DNA of 64,000 bases from Streptomyces amritsarensis (GTDB taxonomy: Bacteria; Actinomycetota; Actinomycetes; Streptomycetales; Streptomycetaceae): NCBI RefSeq assembly GCF_001953875.1, contig NZ_MQUR01000026.1, forward strand, positions 1-64,000, given 5' to 3'. The position numbers and the translations under genes are program-made. A model generated the notes under the pieces. The model was not told where the DNA came from, did not search any database, and saw only the letters and a program-made list of their open reading frames with translations. Below are positions 7,995 to 16,508 of the stretch, one piece after another; position 1 is the first letter of the stretch, and each line of letters begins with the position of its first letter.

Positions 7995-8528
7995 TCACTC
8001 CGGGACGTAGTCGACGACGGGGATCTCGAACTCCACCCGGTTGTTGTCACCGATCCGGTCGTCCGCGCTCTGCACCGTGAACGAGCCCTTGTACGTCCCC
8101 AGCTCGGCGTACCTGTCGATGCGGAGCGGGACCAGGGCAGTGGCGGAGCGGTTCTCCTTGAGTCCCGCGGGGAACTCGCAGTGCACCTGGTGGGCGTCCG
8201 GGGACGGCTCGCAGGTGTCGGGGTAGAACGGGCCCTCGACCGTCACCTCGCGCGGCAGGGTGACCGTGATGAACATCGGGGAGTTGGTCTCCTCCGGGCC
8301 GGCGTTGGCGACGAATGCGTGGAGCTCGGTGCGGCCGCCCAGCACCATGGGCTCAGGGTCGATGCGGACCGTTTGCAGGTCCGAGTCCGACGGCGCGGCC
8401 GCCGCTGCGGCGGGCTGGGGGGCCGACTGGGGCTCGGCCCAGGCGGGTCCGGCGACCAGCAGCGCCGCAGCACCCACCGCCGTGGCCGCCGTGGCCCAGG
8501 GGCCCATGCGCAGAACGCCCATGACCAT
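7995..8528 (-). CDS. Secreted protein with a CARDB/DUF11-like domain
   Basis: A 177-residue protein with an N-terminal signal peptide (hydrophobic segment ending LLVAGPAWAEP) and one beta-sandwich domain (VRIDPEPMVLGGRTELHAFVANAGP...) like domains of cell-surface adhesive proteins. ATG at 8528 is preferred since GAAAGG lies 8 nt upstream; GTG at 8537 is an alternative. Two cysteines in the domain (DTCEPSPDAHQVHCEF) likely form a disulfide outside the cell. Function unknown. Confidence 0.8.
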   Translation of the reverse strand: MVMGVLRMGPWATAATAVGAAALLVAGPAWAEPQSAPQPAAAAAAPSDSDLQTVRIDPEPMVLGGRTELHAFVANAGPEETNSPMFITVTLPREVTVEGPFYPDTCEPSPDAHQVHCEFPAGLKENRSATALVPLRIDRYAELGTYKGSFTVQSADDRIGDNNRVEFEIPVVDYVPE

Positions 8529-8666
8529 TCGTCGCACCTTTCACATGACGGAGGCGTACGGATGCCATGGTGCGGGCCATTGTCGGAGGTAGATCCACTT
8601 CCGTCCCGATACGCTCCGTCTATCACCCTTCTGCACGGCCGGAGACGCCCGCCGGCGGGGCTGCCG

Positions 8667-8846
8667 GTGCCGGTCGGCATCGCGGTGCTGGTCTTCGACG
8701 GGATCGTCCGGTGGCTGGGCACGGCCCTGATCATGGCGGGCCAGCCGCGGCCCACGAGCGGGCGCCGCGCGAAGAAGTCGCCCTCGCAGGCGGGCTCGGT
8801 GCATACCGGGGCCGTCGAGTTGGTCCGGTTGCGGGAAGAGATCTGA
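8667..8846 (+). CDS. Possible 59-residue membrane protein
   Basis: Starting at GTG 8667, with GGCGGGG six nt upstream, the frame encodes one hydrophobic segment (IAVLVFDGIVRWLGTALIMAG) followed by a basic tail. Nearly all third codon positions are G or C, which supports coding, but I know no homologue and the remainder of 8529-9046 shows nothing recognisable. Confidence 0.35.
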   Translation: MPVGIAVLVFDGIVRWLGTALIMAGQPRPTSGRRAKKSPSQAGSVHTGAVELVRLREEI

Positions 8847-9046
8847 TTGCATGGCTCCGCGAACCCACCGGTGCCTGTGTCCCGCGAGGATCACGCCATC
8901 AGCGCATGCATGGGTCCCTCGCACGGACCAGCTCGGCGGCGGGTCTCTCCGCGGCGGTCGACGCGCTCGGGGCGGGCCGGGCGAGCGTACCGACCGCACA
9001 TCGCTCGGGCGCCAACTGCTGTGTCTGGTCGCACAGGTGTGGGTCT

Positions 9047-9229
9047 GGCGTGACCGTGGCCGGTTCTGCGATGCTTCCGTCCGACAAGCGACGGCGGAAC
9101 GAGGAAGCCGGTGAGATTCCGGCACGGTACCGCCACTGTGTAGGGGGAGCGACTCCACCCATGGCCACCGCCCCATCCGGGGGTGGGAAGGCCGGAGAAG
9201 CTGTGATCCCGAGTCAGGAGACTCACGCC
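9047..9229 (+). promoter_or_regulatory. Cobalamin riboswitch (upstream of transport operon)
   Basis: The core elements are present in order: GAAGCCGGTGAGATTCCGGC, then CGGTACCGCCACTGTG, then GTCAGGAGACTC. The closing stem is GGCGTGA (9047-9053) with TCACGCC (9223-9229). Located 244 nt before the first gene of the ABC operon. Binding of a cobalamin should shut off expression; the GC-rich segment 9320-9350 (GGCCCGTCGGGGCC) may be the expression platform. It ties the operon to corrinoid status. Confidence 0.9.
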
Positions 9230-9473
9230 GTCGCACCTCGATGTACGGGGCGGATTTCCCCAGGAGAGGCGGTGGCACCCGTGTGCCTGCGTACGTGTGG
9301 CGGTAGCTCTGCGCTGCCCTTGGCCCGTCGGGGCCGACCTGCCCCGGCTGAAGCACAGGCCCGATCCCTCAGGTTCTGACGGCTTCCTCCCTCAGCGGCT
9401 TCCTTCCCCTACACCGCTTCACGCGCACCGGCGTGCCCGTGCGCACTTCCCACGCACGTCACCAGGAGTCACC

Positions 9474-10709
9474 ATGCCCGTACGATCCGCCATGCCCGGC
9501 CGCCGTCAGGCCGCCGCGGCGGCCTTTCTCACCGTCGCCTTCGCCCTCACCGCGTGCGGCGGCGGCTCCGGCTCGCCCGCCGACGCCAAGCCCCGGGCAG
9601 CCGGGGCAGACTGCGTCGAAGACTTCGACCCGGCCATGGACTACTTCCCGGTCAAGTCGACGGTGAAGCACGCCAAGAACTTCACGCTCCGGTACGAGAA
9701 GAGCTATCAGGTCCTCACCGTCAACGAGCCGTTCCCCAAGGGGAAGCCCGAGTCGTACGTGCTGGTCAAGTGCGGTGCGCCGAAGCCGGAGCTGACCGGT
9801 GAGCTCGCATCCGCGCAGCAGGTCACCGTTCCCGTCAAGAGCCTGTACTCCGCCTCCACCACCCACCTTCCCCTGCTGACCGAGACCGGCACCCTGGACG
9901 TCCTGACGGGTGTCGCGAGCGCCACCAACATCTCCTCCGCCCAGGTGATCGAGCACGTGAAGGCAGGAAAGGTCACCGAGTACGCCAAGGACCGGACCCT
10001 CAACGCCGAGACGGTCATCGGTGCCAAGCCGGACGTGCTGATGACCCAGGGCACCGACGATCCGCAGTACCCGAAGCTGCGCCAGGCCGGCATCGCCGTG
10101 GTGGCCAACGCCGAATGGCTGGAGCCGAGTCCGCTCGGCCGCGCCGAGTGGGTCAAGGCGATGGCCGCGCTCACCGGAGCGGAGAAGCGCGCCGGCGAGG
10201 TCTTCGACACCATCGAGGGCGACTACCGGAAGATCGCCGAGAAGGGCGCGCAGGCGGTCACGGCGGGCAAGCCCGTCGAGGTGCTGCCCGGCACGATGTA
10301 CCAGGGCACCTGGAACATGCCCGCCGGCGGCAGCTACGCCGCCCAGTTGATCAAGGACGCGGGGGGCACCTACCCCTGGGCCGGCGAGGCGGGCACCGGC
10401 AACCTCCAGCTGAACTTCGAGGCCGTGTACGCCAAGGGCGGCGAGGCCCCGGTCTGGATCGCCGACCAGAAGTGGAAGTCCACCGCCGACGCGGTGCAGG
10501 CCGACAGCCGGTACGGGCAGCTGAAGGCCCTCACCGGCGGTGCGGTGTGGACGAACACCAAGGCGCTCGGCCCCGGCGGCGGCAACGACTACTTCGAGCG
10601 CGGTGTGCTGCGCCCCGATCTGGTCCTCGCCGACCTCTTCGCGCTGATCCACCCGGACCAGGCGAAGGACCACGCCTTCACCTTCTACACGCAGGTTCCC
10701 AAGGCGTGA
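9474..10709 (+). CDS. ABC transporter substrate-binding lipoprotein (corrinoid/siderophore type)
   Basis: A 411-residue lipoprotein with lipobox LTAC (Cys28) and a class III (Peripla_BP_2, BtuF/FepB-like) fold made of two lobes; motifs include NISSAQVIEHVKAGKVTEY and the second-lobe GGTYPWAGEAGTGN. Anchored outside the membrane, it would deliver a chelate to the permease encoded next. Ligand is probably a corrinoid given the riboswitch, although the family also binds siderophores. The stop overlaps the next start (GTGA). Confidence 0.88.
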   Translation: MPVRSAMPGRRQAAAAAFLTVAFALTACGGGSGSPADAKPRAAGADCVEDFDPAMDYFPVKSTVKHAKNFTLRYEKSYQVLTVNEPFPKGKPESYVLVKCGAPKPELTGELASAQQVTVPVKSLYSASTTHLPLLTETGTLDVLTGVASATNISSAQVIEHVKAGKVTEYAKDRTLNAETVIGAKPDVLMTQGTDDPQYPKLRQAGIAVVANAEWLEPSPLGRAEWVKAMAALTGAEKRAGEVFDTIEGDYRKIAEKGAQAVTAGKPVEVLPGTMYQGTWNMPAGGSYAAQLIKDAGGTYPWAGEAGTGNLQLNFEAVYAKGGEAPVWIADQKWKSTADAVQADSRYGQLKALTGGAVWTNTKALGPGGGNDYFERGVLRPDLVLADLFALIHPDQAKDHAFTFYTQVPKA

Positions 10710-11809
10710 CGACCCCCGTGGCAACCGCGCCGGCCGCCGTCCCGGACGCCCCCGGGGCGGTACGGCCCCGGCGGCGGCGCCTCGCCGTCGTCCTCGCCCT
10801 GGCGGCCGGTACCGCCGCGCTGTTCGTCCTCACCGTCGCGACCGGCTCCCACCGGGTGCCGGTCGCCGAGGTGGCGCGGATCCTGCTCGGCGGCACCGCC
10901 GACGACCCGAGATGGACCGTGATCGTCGAGCAGGTCCGGCTGCCGCGCGCGCTGACCGCCGCAGCCGTCGGCGCCGCCCTCGCCGTGGCCGGCGTACAGA
11001 TGCAGACCCTGTTCCGCAACGCGCTGGCCGACCCGTTCTCCCTCGGGGTGAGCTCGGGCGCCAGCATGGGCGTCGCCGCCGTGGTGGTCGGCACCGGCGG
11101 GGTGGCCGGCAGCTTCACCGGAAACCTGGCCGGGCTGGGGCGCGTGGGCGTCGTCCTGGCCGCCTCGCTCGGCGCCGCCGGCGTGCTGGCCCTCGTCCTC
11201 CTGCTCTCGCGGTGGGTGCAGTCGGCCGTCACCCTGCTCGTCATCGGTGTCATGATCGGCTCTGCGGCCACCGCGGTGGTCGGTGTGATGCTCGTCTACG
11301 CCCGCCCCGAGCGCACCCAGCAGTTCGTCATGTGGGGCCTGGGCAGCTTCAGCGCCACGACCTGGCCCGACCTCCACGTCATGCTGCCCGTCATCGGCGC
11401 GGGTCTGCTGACCGCGCTGCTGACCGCCAAACGCCTCAACGCCCTGCTGCTCGGCGAGGACTACGCCCGCACCATGGGCCTGAACGTACGGCGCAGCCGC
11501 GACCTGGCGCTGCTGGGCACCTCGCTGCTGGCGGGCGCGGCAACCGCGTTCTGCGGCCCGGTCGCCTTCCTGGGCCTGGCCGTCCCGCACCTGACGCGGG
11601 TGGCGCTGGGGACCTCGGACCACCGGGCGCTCATCCCCGCGTCGATGCTCGCCGGCGCCTTCCTCGCGCTGGCGTGTGCGCTGCTGAGCCAGCCGCCCGG
11701 CACGGACTCGGTGCTGCCGCTCAACGCCGTCACCTCGCTCTTCGGCGCCCCCGTCGTCATCGCGTTCCTGATCCGCAGCCGCCGCGGCGTACAAGGAGTG
11801 GCCTCATGA
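10706..11809 (+). CDS. FecCD-type ABC permease
   Basis: A 367-residue inner-membrane permease of the BtuC/FecCD family with about ten membrane helices. Conserved family segments are visible: LPRALTAAAVGAALAVAGVQMQ, NALADPFSLGVSSGA and GPVAFLGLAVPHL. The GTG at 10706 overlaps the upstream stop, giving a normal N-terminus with a cytoplasmic Arg-rich tail. Forms a homodimer with the binding protein outside and the ATPase inside. Confidence 0.93.
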   Translation: MTTPVATAPAAVPDAPGAVRPRRRRLAVVLALAAGTAALFVLTVATGSHRVPVAEVARILLGGTADDPRWTVIVEQVRLPRALTAAAVGAALAVAGVQMQTLFRNALADPFSLGVSSGASMGVAAVVVGTGGVAGSFTGNLAGLGRVGVVLAASLGAAGVLALVLLLSRWVQSAVTLLVIGVMIGSAATAVVGVMLVYARPERTQQFVMWGLGSFSATTWPDLHVMLPVIGAGLLTALLTAKRLNALLLGEDYARTMGLNVRRSRDLALLGTSLLAGAATAFCGPVAFLGLAVPHLTRVALGTSDHRALIPASMLAGAFLALACALLSQPPGTDSVLPLNAVTSLFGAPVVIAFLIRSRRGVQGVAS

Positions 11810-12876
11810 CCGACACACTGACCGAACCCGTCACGGACACGCCCGCCGGGCCGGACCGTCCCGGCGGCCTGGCCACCCAAGGGCTGTCCGTCGGCTACCG
11901 CGCCCGGCCGCTGCGCGGACGCGGGGCAGGCCGGGCCGTGCTGTCAGGGCTCGACCTCCGGGCGCGGGCGGGAGAACTGACCGTACTGCTCGGTCCCAAC
12001 GGCGCGGGCAAGTCCACGCTGCTGCGCACCCTGTGCGGGCTCCTGCCGCCGCTCGACGGCCGGATACGCATCGGCGGGGCCGACCTGGCACACCAGCCGC
12101 CCGCCGCTCTCGCCCGGCGGCTGGCGGTCGTCCTGACCGACCGGGTGGACCCCGGGCTGCTGTCCGTACGGGAACTGGCCGGGCTCGGCCGCCACCCGCA
12201 CACCGGGTTCACCGGCCGTCTCACGGCCGCGGACCACGCGGCAGTCGAGTGGGCGCTGAAGGCCGTGGGCGCGGAGCATCTGGCGAGCCGGCCTGCCGCC
12301 GAGCTGTCCGACGGCGAACGCCAGCGCGTCCTGACCGCACGCGCCCTCGCCCAGGAACCCGAGGTCGTCCTCCTCGACGAGCCGACCGCCTTCCTCGACG
12401 TCCCCTCACGCGTGGCCCTCACCGTGCTGCTGCGCGACCTCGCCCGGGACAAGGGCCTGACCGTCGTGGTCAGCACCCACGACCTGGAGCTGGCCCTGCG
12501 CGTGGCCGACGCCGTCTGGCTCGTCGACCGTGACTCCCGCGTGCACGCGGGAGCACCCGAGGACCTGATCCACAGCGGAGCCGTCGCCGCCGCCTTCGAC
12601 GCCGACCACCTCGCCTTCGACCCGGCCTCCGGCACCTTCGGCCTGCGCCGCACCGCACGGGCCGGCGTGGCGGTGGAGGCACCGCCGGACATGCTCCCGC
12701 TCCTCGAACGCGCCCTCGCCCGGGAAGGACTGGCCCTCACGGACCCGGGCGACCCGGCCGCCACCACACGGGTGGGCTGTGAGGGAGCGGACCGGTTCAC
12801 CCTCACCGGACCGGACGGGCGGGTCGTCCACACGCACGGCTTCCACGAGCTGACACGGACGGTACGGACATGGTGA
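11806..12876 (+). CDS. ABC transporter ATPase with C-terminal extension
   Basis: A 356-residue BtuD/FecE-like ATPase: Walker A GPNGAGKST (63-71), signature LSDGERQR (a variant of LSGGQ), Walker B VVLLDEPTAFLD. The canonical ATPase ends near residue 270; a further 80 residues (RRTARAGVAVEAPPDMLPLL...) follow and end HGFHELTRTV. That tail may be a regulatory domain. ATG overlaps the permease stop; its own end overlaps the next gene by 7 bp. Confidence 0.93.
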   Translation: MTDTLTEPVTDTPAGPDRPGGLATQGLSVGYRARPLRGRGAGRAVLSGLDLRARAGELTVLLGPNGAGKSTLLRTLCGLLPPLDGRIRIGGADLAHQPPAALARRLAVVLTDRVDPGLLSVRELAGLGRHPHTGFTGRLTAADHAAVEWALKAVGAEHLASRPAAELSDGERQRVLTARALAQEPEVVLLDEPTAFLDVPSRVALTVLLRDLARDKGLTVVVSTHDLELALRVADAVWLVDRDSRVHAGAPEDLIHSGAVAAAFDADHLAFDPASGTFGLRRTARAGVAVEAPPDMLPLLERALAREGLALTDPGDPAATTRVGCEGADRFTLTGPDGRVVHTHGFHELTRTVRTW

Positions 12877-13589
12877 GCGCGGTCATCACGCCCGACACCC
12901 TGGCCCGGATCTCCGCGATCGGCCCCTACTTCGCGGTGGCCACCGGCCCCCGCCCCGACGCCGACGGCTTCCGGCCGCTGACCGACCTGTACGCCGACCC
13001 GGGCGTGCTGGAGGAGTGCGTACGGACCGTCTCCGAGCGGCTGGGCACCGGCCAGCCGCGGGTGGCCGCGTCCACCCTGCACCTGGGCACTGCCTCCCGG
13101 CTCTGGTCGATCGCCCTGGCCTGCGCCGCGCTCACGGGCCGCGTGCCCGATCTGGGTGCGGCCCGGCTGTGGTGGCGCCTGCCCGCCGCCGGGCCGCTCG
13201 ACCTGTGGCTGCCCGGCCTGCGGGAGGTGGGCCGGGAACCGCTCCCGGCGCTGCACCACACCGTGGGCGTACAGAACCTGGGCCCTTGGGCCGACGCCGT
13301 ACGGCGCGTGTCCGGCGTCTCCCCGCACACCCTGCGCGGCAACGCGGCCTCGGCACTCATCGGCGCCCACCGCGTCCTGCTCGCCAAGGAGCCGCACACC
13401 CCGTACCCCGTGGTGCCCCTCGTCCGCGGACTGCTGGACCGGCCGCCGCTGACGGGTGCCGGCACGTACCGCGCCGCCCCCGCCTCACCGCTCGTCTTCC
13501 GGCGCCGCAGCTGCTGCCTGTACTACCGCGTGCCGGGCGCGGGCACCTGCGGCGACTGTGTCCTCAACCCCAAGGAGAAGACCTCATGA
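12870..13589 (+). CDS. FhuF-like [2Fe-2S] protein
   Basis: A 239-residue protein whose C-terminus carries the FhuF cysteine pattern C-C-x10-C-x2-C (Cys215, Cys216, Cys227, Cys230), the ligands of the unusual [2Fe-2S] cluster of ferric-siderophore reductases. The N-terminal part has the expected helical fold. In FhuF the cluster reduces imported ferric chelates to release iron; here the operon is under a cobalamin riboswitch, so reduction of an imported corrinoid cobalt is an attractive but unproven alternative. Translationally coupled on both sides. Confidence 0.85.
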   Translation: MVSAVITPDTLARISAIGPYFAVATGPRPDADGFRPLTDLYADPGVLEECVRTVSERLGTGQPRVAASTLHLGTASRLWSIALACAALTGRVPDLGAARLWWRLPAAGPLDLWLPGLREVGREPLPALHHTVGVQNLGPWADAVRRVSGVSPHTLRGNAASALIGAHRVLLAKEPHTPYPVVPLVRGLLDRPPLTGAGTYRAAPASPLVFRRRSCCLYYRVPGAGTCGDCVLNPKEKTS

Positions 13590-14146
13590 CCACCACCGAG
13601 CCGACCGTCGTCGAAACCCCGGGCGGCGGCACCCAGCACGTCTGGCCGCTCCCGGCCGACGAGGCCACCCTCCTCGACCTCGTCACCACCGTCTTCACCG
13701 ACCACTGGCAGCACATCCACTTCGGGCCCATCATCGAAGGCGCCGCCTGGGAGGTCGGCGCCCCGGGCGCCCCCACCGCCATCACCATGAACGACGGATA
13801 CGCCACCGTCGACTTCGGCGCCTGGCACTTCCACCTGTGCATCGGCGAGCACACCGCTTCCGGCCCCGAACTCGGAAGGATCCGCCGCTGCTCGCGTGCC
13901 GAGCTCTACCGCAGCCTCGGCGCCGACGGGGCCCCCGTCAGCTGGGGAGCCCGCCTGTTCAACGGCCGCGACGAGCAGATGATGACGATCCTGCTGCCCA
14001 ACCCGTTCCTCACCGACCGCCAGGAGATCCTCGACGCTCCCGACTTCACCCGCCTCACCGCCTGGGACACCCTCCGCGACCGCTTCCTCGGCCTCTCGCC
14101 CGACCCCCTCGACCGCACCGGCAAGGGGTTCCGCCACAGCGGCTGA
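13586..14146 (+). CDS. Unknown His-rich protein of the cobalamin-controlled operon
   Basis: A 186-residue soluble protein I cannot place in a family. Two clusters of histidines stand out, HWQHIH (40-45) and HFHLCIGEH (81-89), suggesting a metal or tetrapyrrole site. The middle region contains ITMNDGYATVDFGAW and the C-terminus NPFLTDRQEILDAP. Its ATG overlaps the FhuF-like stop, so it is the last gene of the operon and may handle the imported corrinoid or metal. The 134 bp after it contain nothing recognisable. Confidence 0.8.
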   Translation: MTTTEPTVVETPGGGTQHVWPLPADEATLLDLVTTVFTDHWQHIHFGPIIEGAAWEVGAPGAPTAITMNDGYATVDFGAWHFHLCIGEHTASGPELGRIRRCSRAELYRSLGADGAPVSWGARLFNGRDEQMMTILLPNPFLTDRQEILDAPDFTRLTAWDTLRDRFLGLSPDPLDRTGKGFRHSG

Positions 14147-14280
14147 CGTACGGACGGCCCCCGCCTGCGACCGCAACAGCACCGATCCTCAGCGGCGGGC
14201 AGCACCGGCAGCACGCCGGGATGAACGCGGTCGAGCGGACCTCGGCGCGGGCGGCAAGTCGATCGTTCGCGGACCGCGTG

Positions 14281-14949
14281 TCACGTGCTGCGCCGGTCGT
14301 GGGTGTCCTGGCGGAGCTGGTCGGTGTGCTGGGCCAAGGCGTCGATGCGTTCCGCGAGCTCGGCGTCCTCGGGCCGCAGGTGGGCCCGGGTGGCGGTCAG
14401 GGGACGGACGAGACGGGCGGCGTCGTTGTCGGCGAGGGCCAGGTTCAGGTCGCCGATGGCGCCCTGCGCGTTTGCGGGGAGGCCGGTGAGTGCGGTGACC
14501 TGCCCGGCGAGGCGGCGCAGGTCGGCCGCGTTGTCGCGGGCCCAGGCGGTGACGGTGCGGTCGGCGGCGCGGGTGTCGCGGGTGGCCTGGACGCGTTCCT
14601 CGCCGGTGCTTCCGGCGGCGCCGGGGCGCAGGCGCAGGTAGCGGCGTTCGGCGGCCTGCCGGCTGGCGACCCCGAGGGGCCCGGCAAGGTCGGCCCAGCT
14701 CGCGCCCCGGCCCCGGGCGGTTTCGATCAGGCCGCTCTCCCAGCCCGCGAGCTGCTCACGGACCTCCCGCAGCATCAGCAGGGCGGCAAGAGCCGGGTGC
14801 GGGCCGGAGTCCGCCGCGGGCGCCGCTTCGGTCGTCGCAGTTCTCGCGGAGGGCTGCTGCGCGTCCTGGACGGCCTGGTTGATGGCCTCCAGCGCCGCGG
14901 CGGCAGCCAGGAAGGGGACTGGTGTGTTCGGCTCGGCGGCCTCGTTCAT
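14281..14949 (-). CDS. rheA: RheA-like heat-shock repressor of hsp18
   Basis: A 222-residue helical protein with a central HTH-like region (WADLAGPLGVASRQAAERRYLRL, about residues 85-107). RheA of S. albus, which represses hsp18 and acts as its own thermosensor, has almost the same size, is divergent from hsp18 and, as I recall the literature, binds TGTCATC-N5-GATGACA. Exactly that element is present in this gap. Assignment therefore rests on context plus the operator rather than on a diagnostic motif. Confidence 0.75.
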   Translation of the reverse strand: MNEAAEPNTPVPFLAAAAALEAINQAVQDAQQPSARTATTEAAPAADSGPHPALAALLMLREVREQLAGWESGLIETARGRGASWADLAGPLGVASRQAAERRYLRLRPGAAGSTGEERVQATRDTRAADRTVTAWARDNAADLRRLAGQVTALTGLPANAQGAIGDLNLALADNDAARLVRPLTATRAHLRPEDAELAERIDALAQHTDQLRQDTHDRRST

Positions 14950-14967
14950 CGCATTCTCCGTGACTCT

Positions 14968-15011
14968 GTCATCCTCCAGATGACCCCTTACTTGTCATCG
15001 TTTCGATGACA
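14968..15011. promoter_or_regulatory. Two RheA-type operators
   Basis: GTCATC-N5-GATGAC occurs twice, at 14968-14984 and 14994-15010, 26 bp apart. The second is the fuller site, extended to TGTCATC/GATGACA with an 8-bp arm palindrome. They lie between rheA and hsp18 and would control both directions. Confidence 0.8.
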
Positions 15012-15078
15012 TGTTACAACGGAAGCACGTTGAAGCGCATTGGCAGTTCCTGCCCGAACCAACTGGAGGTGTTTCGCG

Positions 15079-15513
15079 ATGTTGATGCGCACTGACCCGT
15101 TCCGCGAGATGGACCGGATCGTTCAGCAGCTCTCCGGCGCGTCCGGTACGTGGTCGAAGCCGTCCGTGATGCCGATGGACGCCTACCGCCAGGGCGACGT
15201 GTACGTGATCGCCTTCGACCTGCCCGGCGTGAGCACCGAGGCGATCGACATCGACGTCGAGCGGAACATGCTGACGGTGAAGGCCGAGCGCCGGCCCGCG
15301 GAGAAGTCCGACGGCGTGCAGATGGAGCTCTCCGAGCGGCCCCTCGGCGTCTTCTCCCGCCAGGTCATGCTCGCCGACACGCTCGACACCGAGCACATCG
15401 AGGCCGATTACGACGCGGGTGTCCTGACCCTGCGGATCCCGATCGCCGAGCGCGCCAAGCCGCGGAAGATCAGCATCGGCGGCGACTCCGGCCGCAAGCA
15501 GATCTCCGGCTGA
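15079..15513 (+). CDS. hsp18: Hsp18/Hsp20 small heat-shock protein
   Basis: A 144-residue alpha-crystallin chaperone. The crystallin domain covers about 40-135 with DVYVIAFDLPGVSTEAIDIDVERN, the ERPLGVFSRQVML strand and the GVLTLRIPI C-terminal motif; a short IXI-like tail (KISIGG) follows. It holds unfolded proteins during heat stress. Start ATG at 15079 follows CTGGAGG. Strong heat induction via release of RheA is expected. It probably heads an operon with the two DUF2267 genes. Confidence 0.95.
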   Translation: MLMRTDPFREMDRIVQQLSGASGTWSKPSVMPMDAYRQGDVYVIAFDLPGVSTEAIDIDVERNMLTVKAERRPAEKSDGVQMELSERPLGVFSRQVMLADTLDTEHIEADYDAGVLTLRIPIAERAKPRKISIGGDSGRKQISG

Positions 15514-15618
15514 CCGACCGGGTACCAGCGGCGGAGGACGGGCAACCGATTCCCCCTCCGGCAACCCCGTCCTCCGCACCCCTCACCCCGCTCTTCCCTC
15601 CCCTGGAGGTGACGTGAG

Positions 15619-16014
15619 ATGACGATGCGCCGGGAGGCGTTCCTGGAACACGTCCAGGAACGCGGCGAGTACCGGACCCAGGAGGAAGCCGAACGGGCGG
15701 CCCGCGTCGTCCTGGCCCTGCTGGGCGCGCACCTGGTGGGCACCGTGCGGGCCGAGCTCGCCGCCCGGCTCCCCGAGACCTACGCCCTGATCCTCCTCAA
15801 CCCCCTGCAGGCCGCCGAACCGCTCTCACCCGAACGCTTCATCCGCGCGACCGCGGCCTGGATCGAGGGCGCCACCGAGAAGACGGCCCTGTGGGACATC
15901 GGCGCGGTCCTGTCCACCGTGGCCGCAGCGGCCGGAGACGTTCTCATGCGCGAGGTCCTGCTGCAGCTCCCACCCGGCTACGACCTCCTCTTCGGCCACC
16001 CCCAGCCCACCTGA
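15619..16014 (+). CDS. DUF2267 protein
   Basis: A 131-residue protein of the DUF2267 family: EAERAARVVLALLGAHLVGTVRAELAARLPE is the hallmark helical pair, and LPPGYDLLFG is the usual C-terminal turn. 105 nt after hsp18 on the same strand, followed by a second copy, so probably part of a stress operon. Biochemical role is not known. Confidence 0.85.
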   Translation: MTMRREAFLEHVQERGEYRTQEEAERAARVVLALLGAHLVGTVRAELAARLPETYALILLNPLQAAEPLSPERFIRATAAWIEGATEKTALWDIGAVLSTVAAAAGDVLMREVLLQLPPGYDLLFGHPQPT

Positions 16015-16064
16015 CCGCGGCCGGCACGGACCGAGCCCTCGAAGAGAAAGGCAACCGCACCGCC

Positions 16065-16508
16065 ATGTACGACCAGCCTCGAACGAACCCGACCCTCGCG
16101 GCCATGACGTTCGACCAGATGCTGGAACGCGTGCGCTACGAAGGCGTCCACCCCACCCGCGAACGCGCCGAGGAAGCCGTCCGCGCCATCCTGGCCGCCC
16201 TCGGCCGACAGATCACCGGAGACGAACGCGTCGACCTCGCCCAGTGCCTGCCCGTCGAGGCCGCCCTCATCCTGACCGCCCAGATCCCCGACACCGAACC
16301 ACTCACCGGATGGGGCTTCGTCAAGGACCTCGCCAGCCGAACCGGCACCACCCCTGCCATCGCCCGCTGGGACACCGGCGCCGTACTCGCCGTCGTCGCC
16401 CGACTCGCCGGACCCGACCTCCTCGCCCGGATCCTCCACCAGCTGCCCGGCGGCTACGCACTGCTCTTCGGCCAGGCAGAGCTGCGCCAGCCCCAGCACG
16501 CCGCCTGA
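16065..16508 (+). CDS. DUF2267 protein, second copy
   Basis: A 147-residue paralogue of the preceding protein, with the matching segments RERAEEAVRAILAALGRQITGDERVDLAQCLP and LPGGYALLFGQ. Similarity between the two and their 50-bp spacing indicate a tandem duplication. ATG 16065 gives MYDQPRTNP. Role unknown. Confidence 0.85.
   Translation: MYDQPRTNPTLAAMTFDQMLERVRYEGVHPTRERAEEAVRAILAALGRQITGDERVDLAQCLPVEAALILTAQIPDTEPLTGWGFVKDLASRTGTTPAIARWDTGAVLAVVARLAGPDLLARILHQLPGGYALLFGQAELRQPQHAA

Noticed and set aside
8541..9356. Long minus- and plus-strand frames across 8541-9379
   Set aside because: They run through the cobalamin riboswitch and show no protein-like sequence; only the short frame at 8667 has convincing codon bias.
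9459..10724. 421-residue open frame on the minus strand over the binding-protein gene
   Set aside because: It is the antisense shadow of a high-GC gene; the plus-strand protein has clear lipobox and family motifs.
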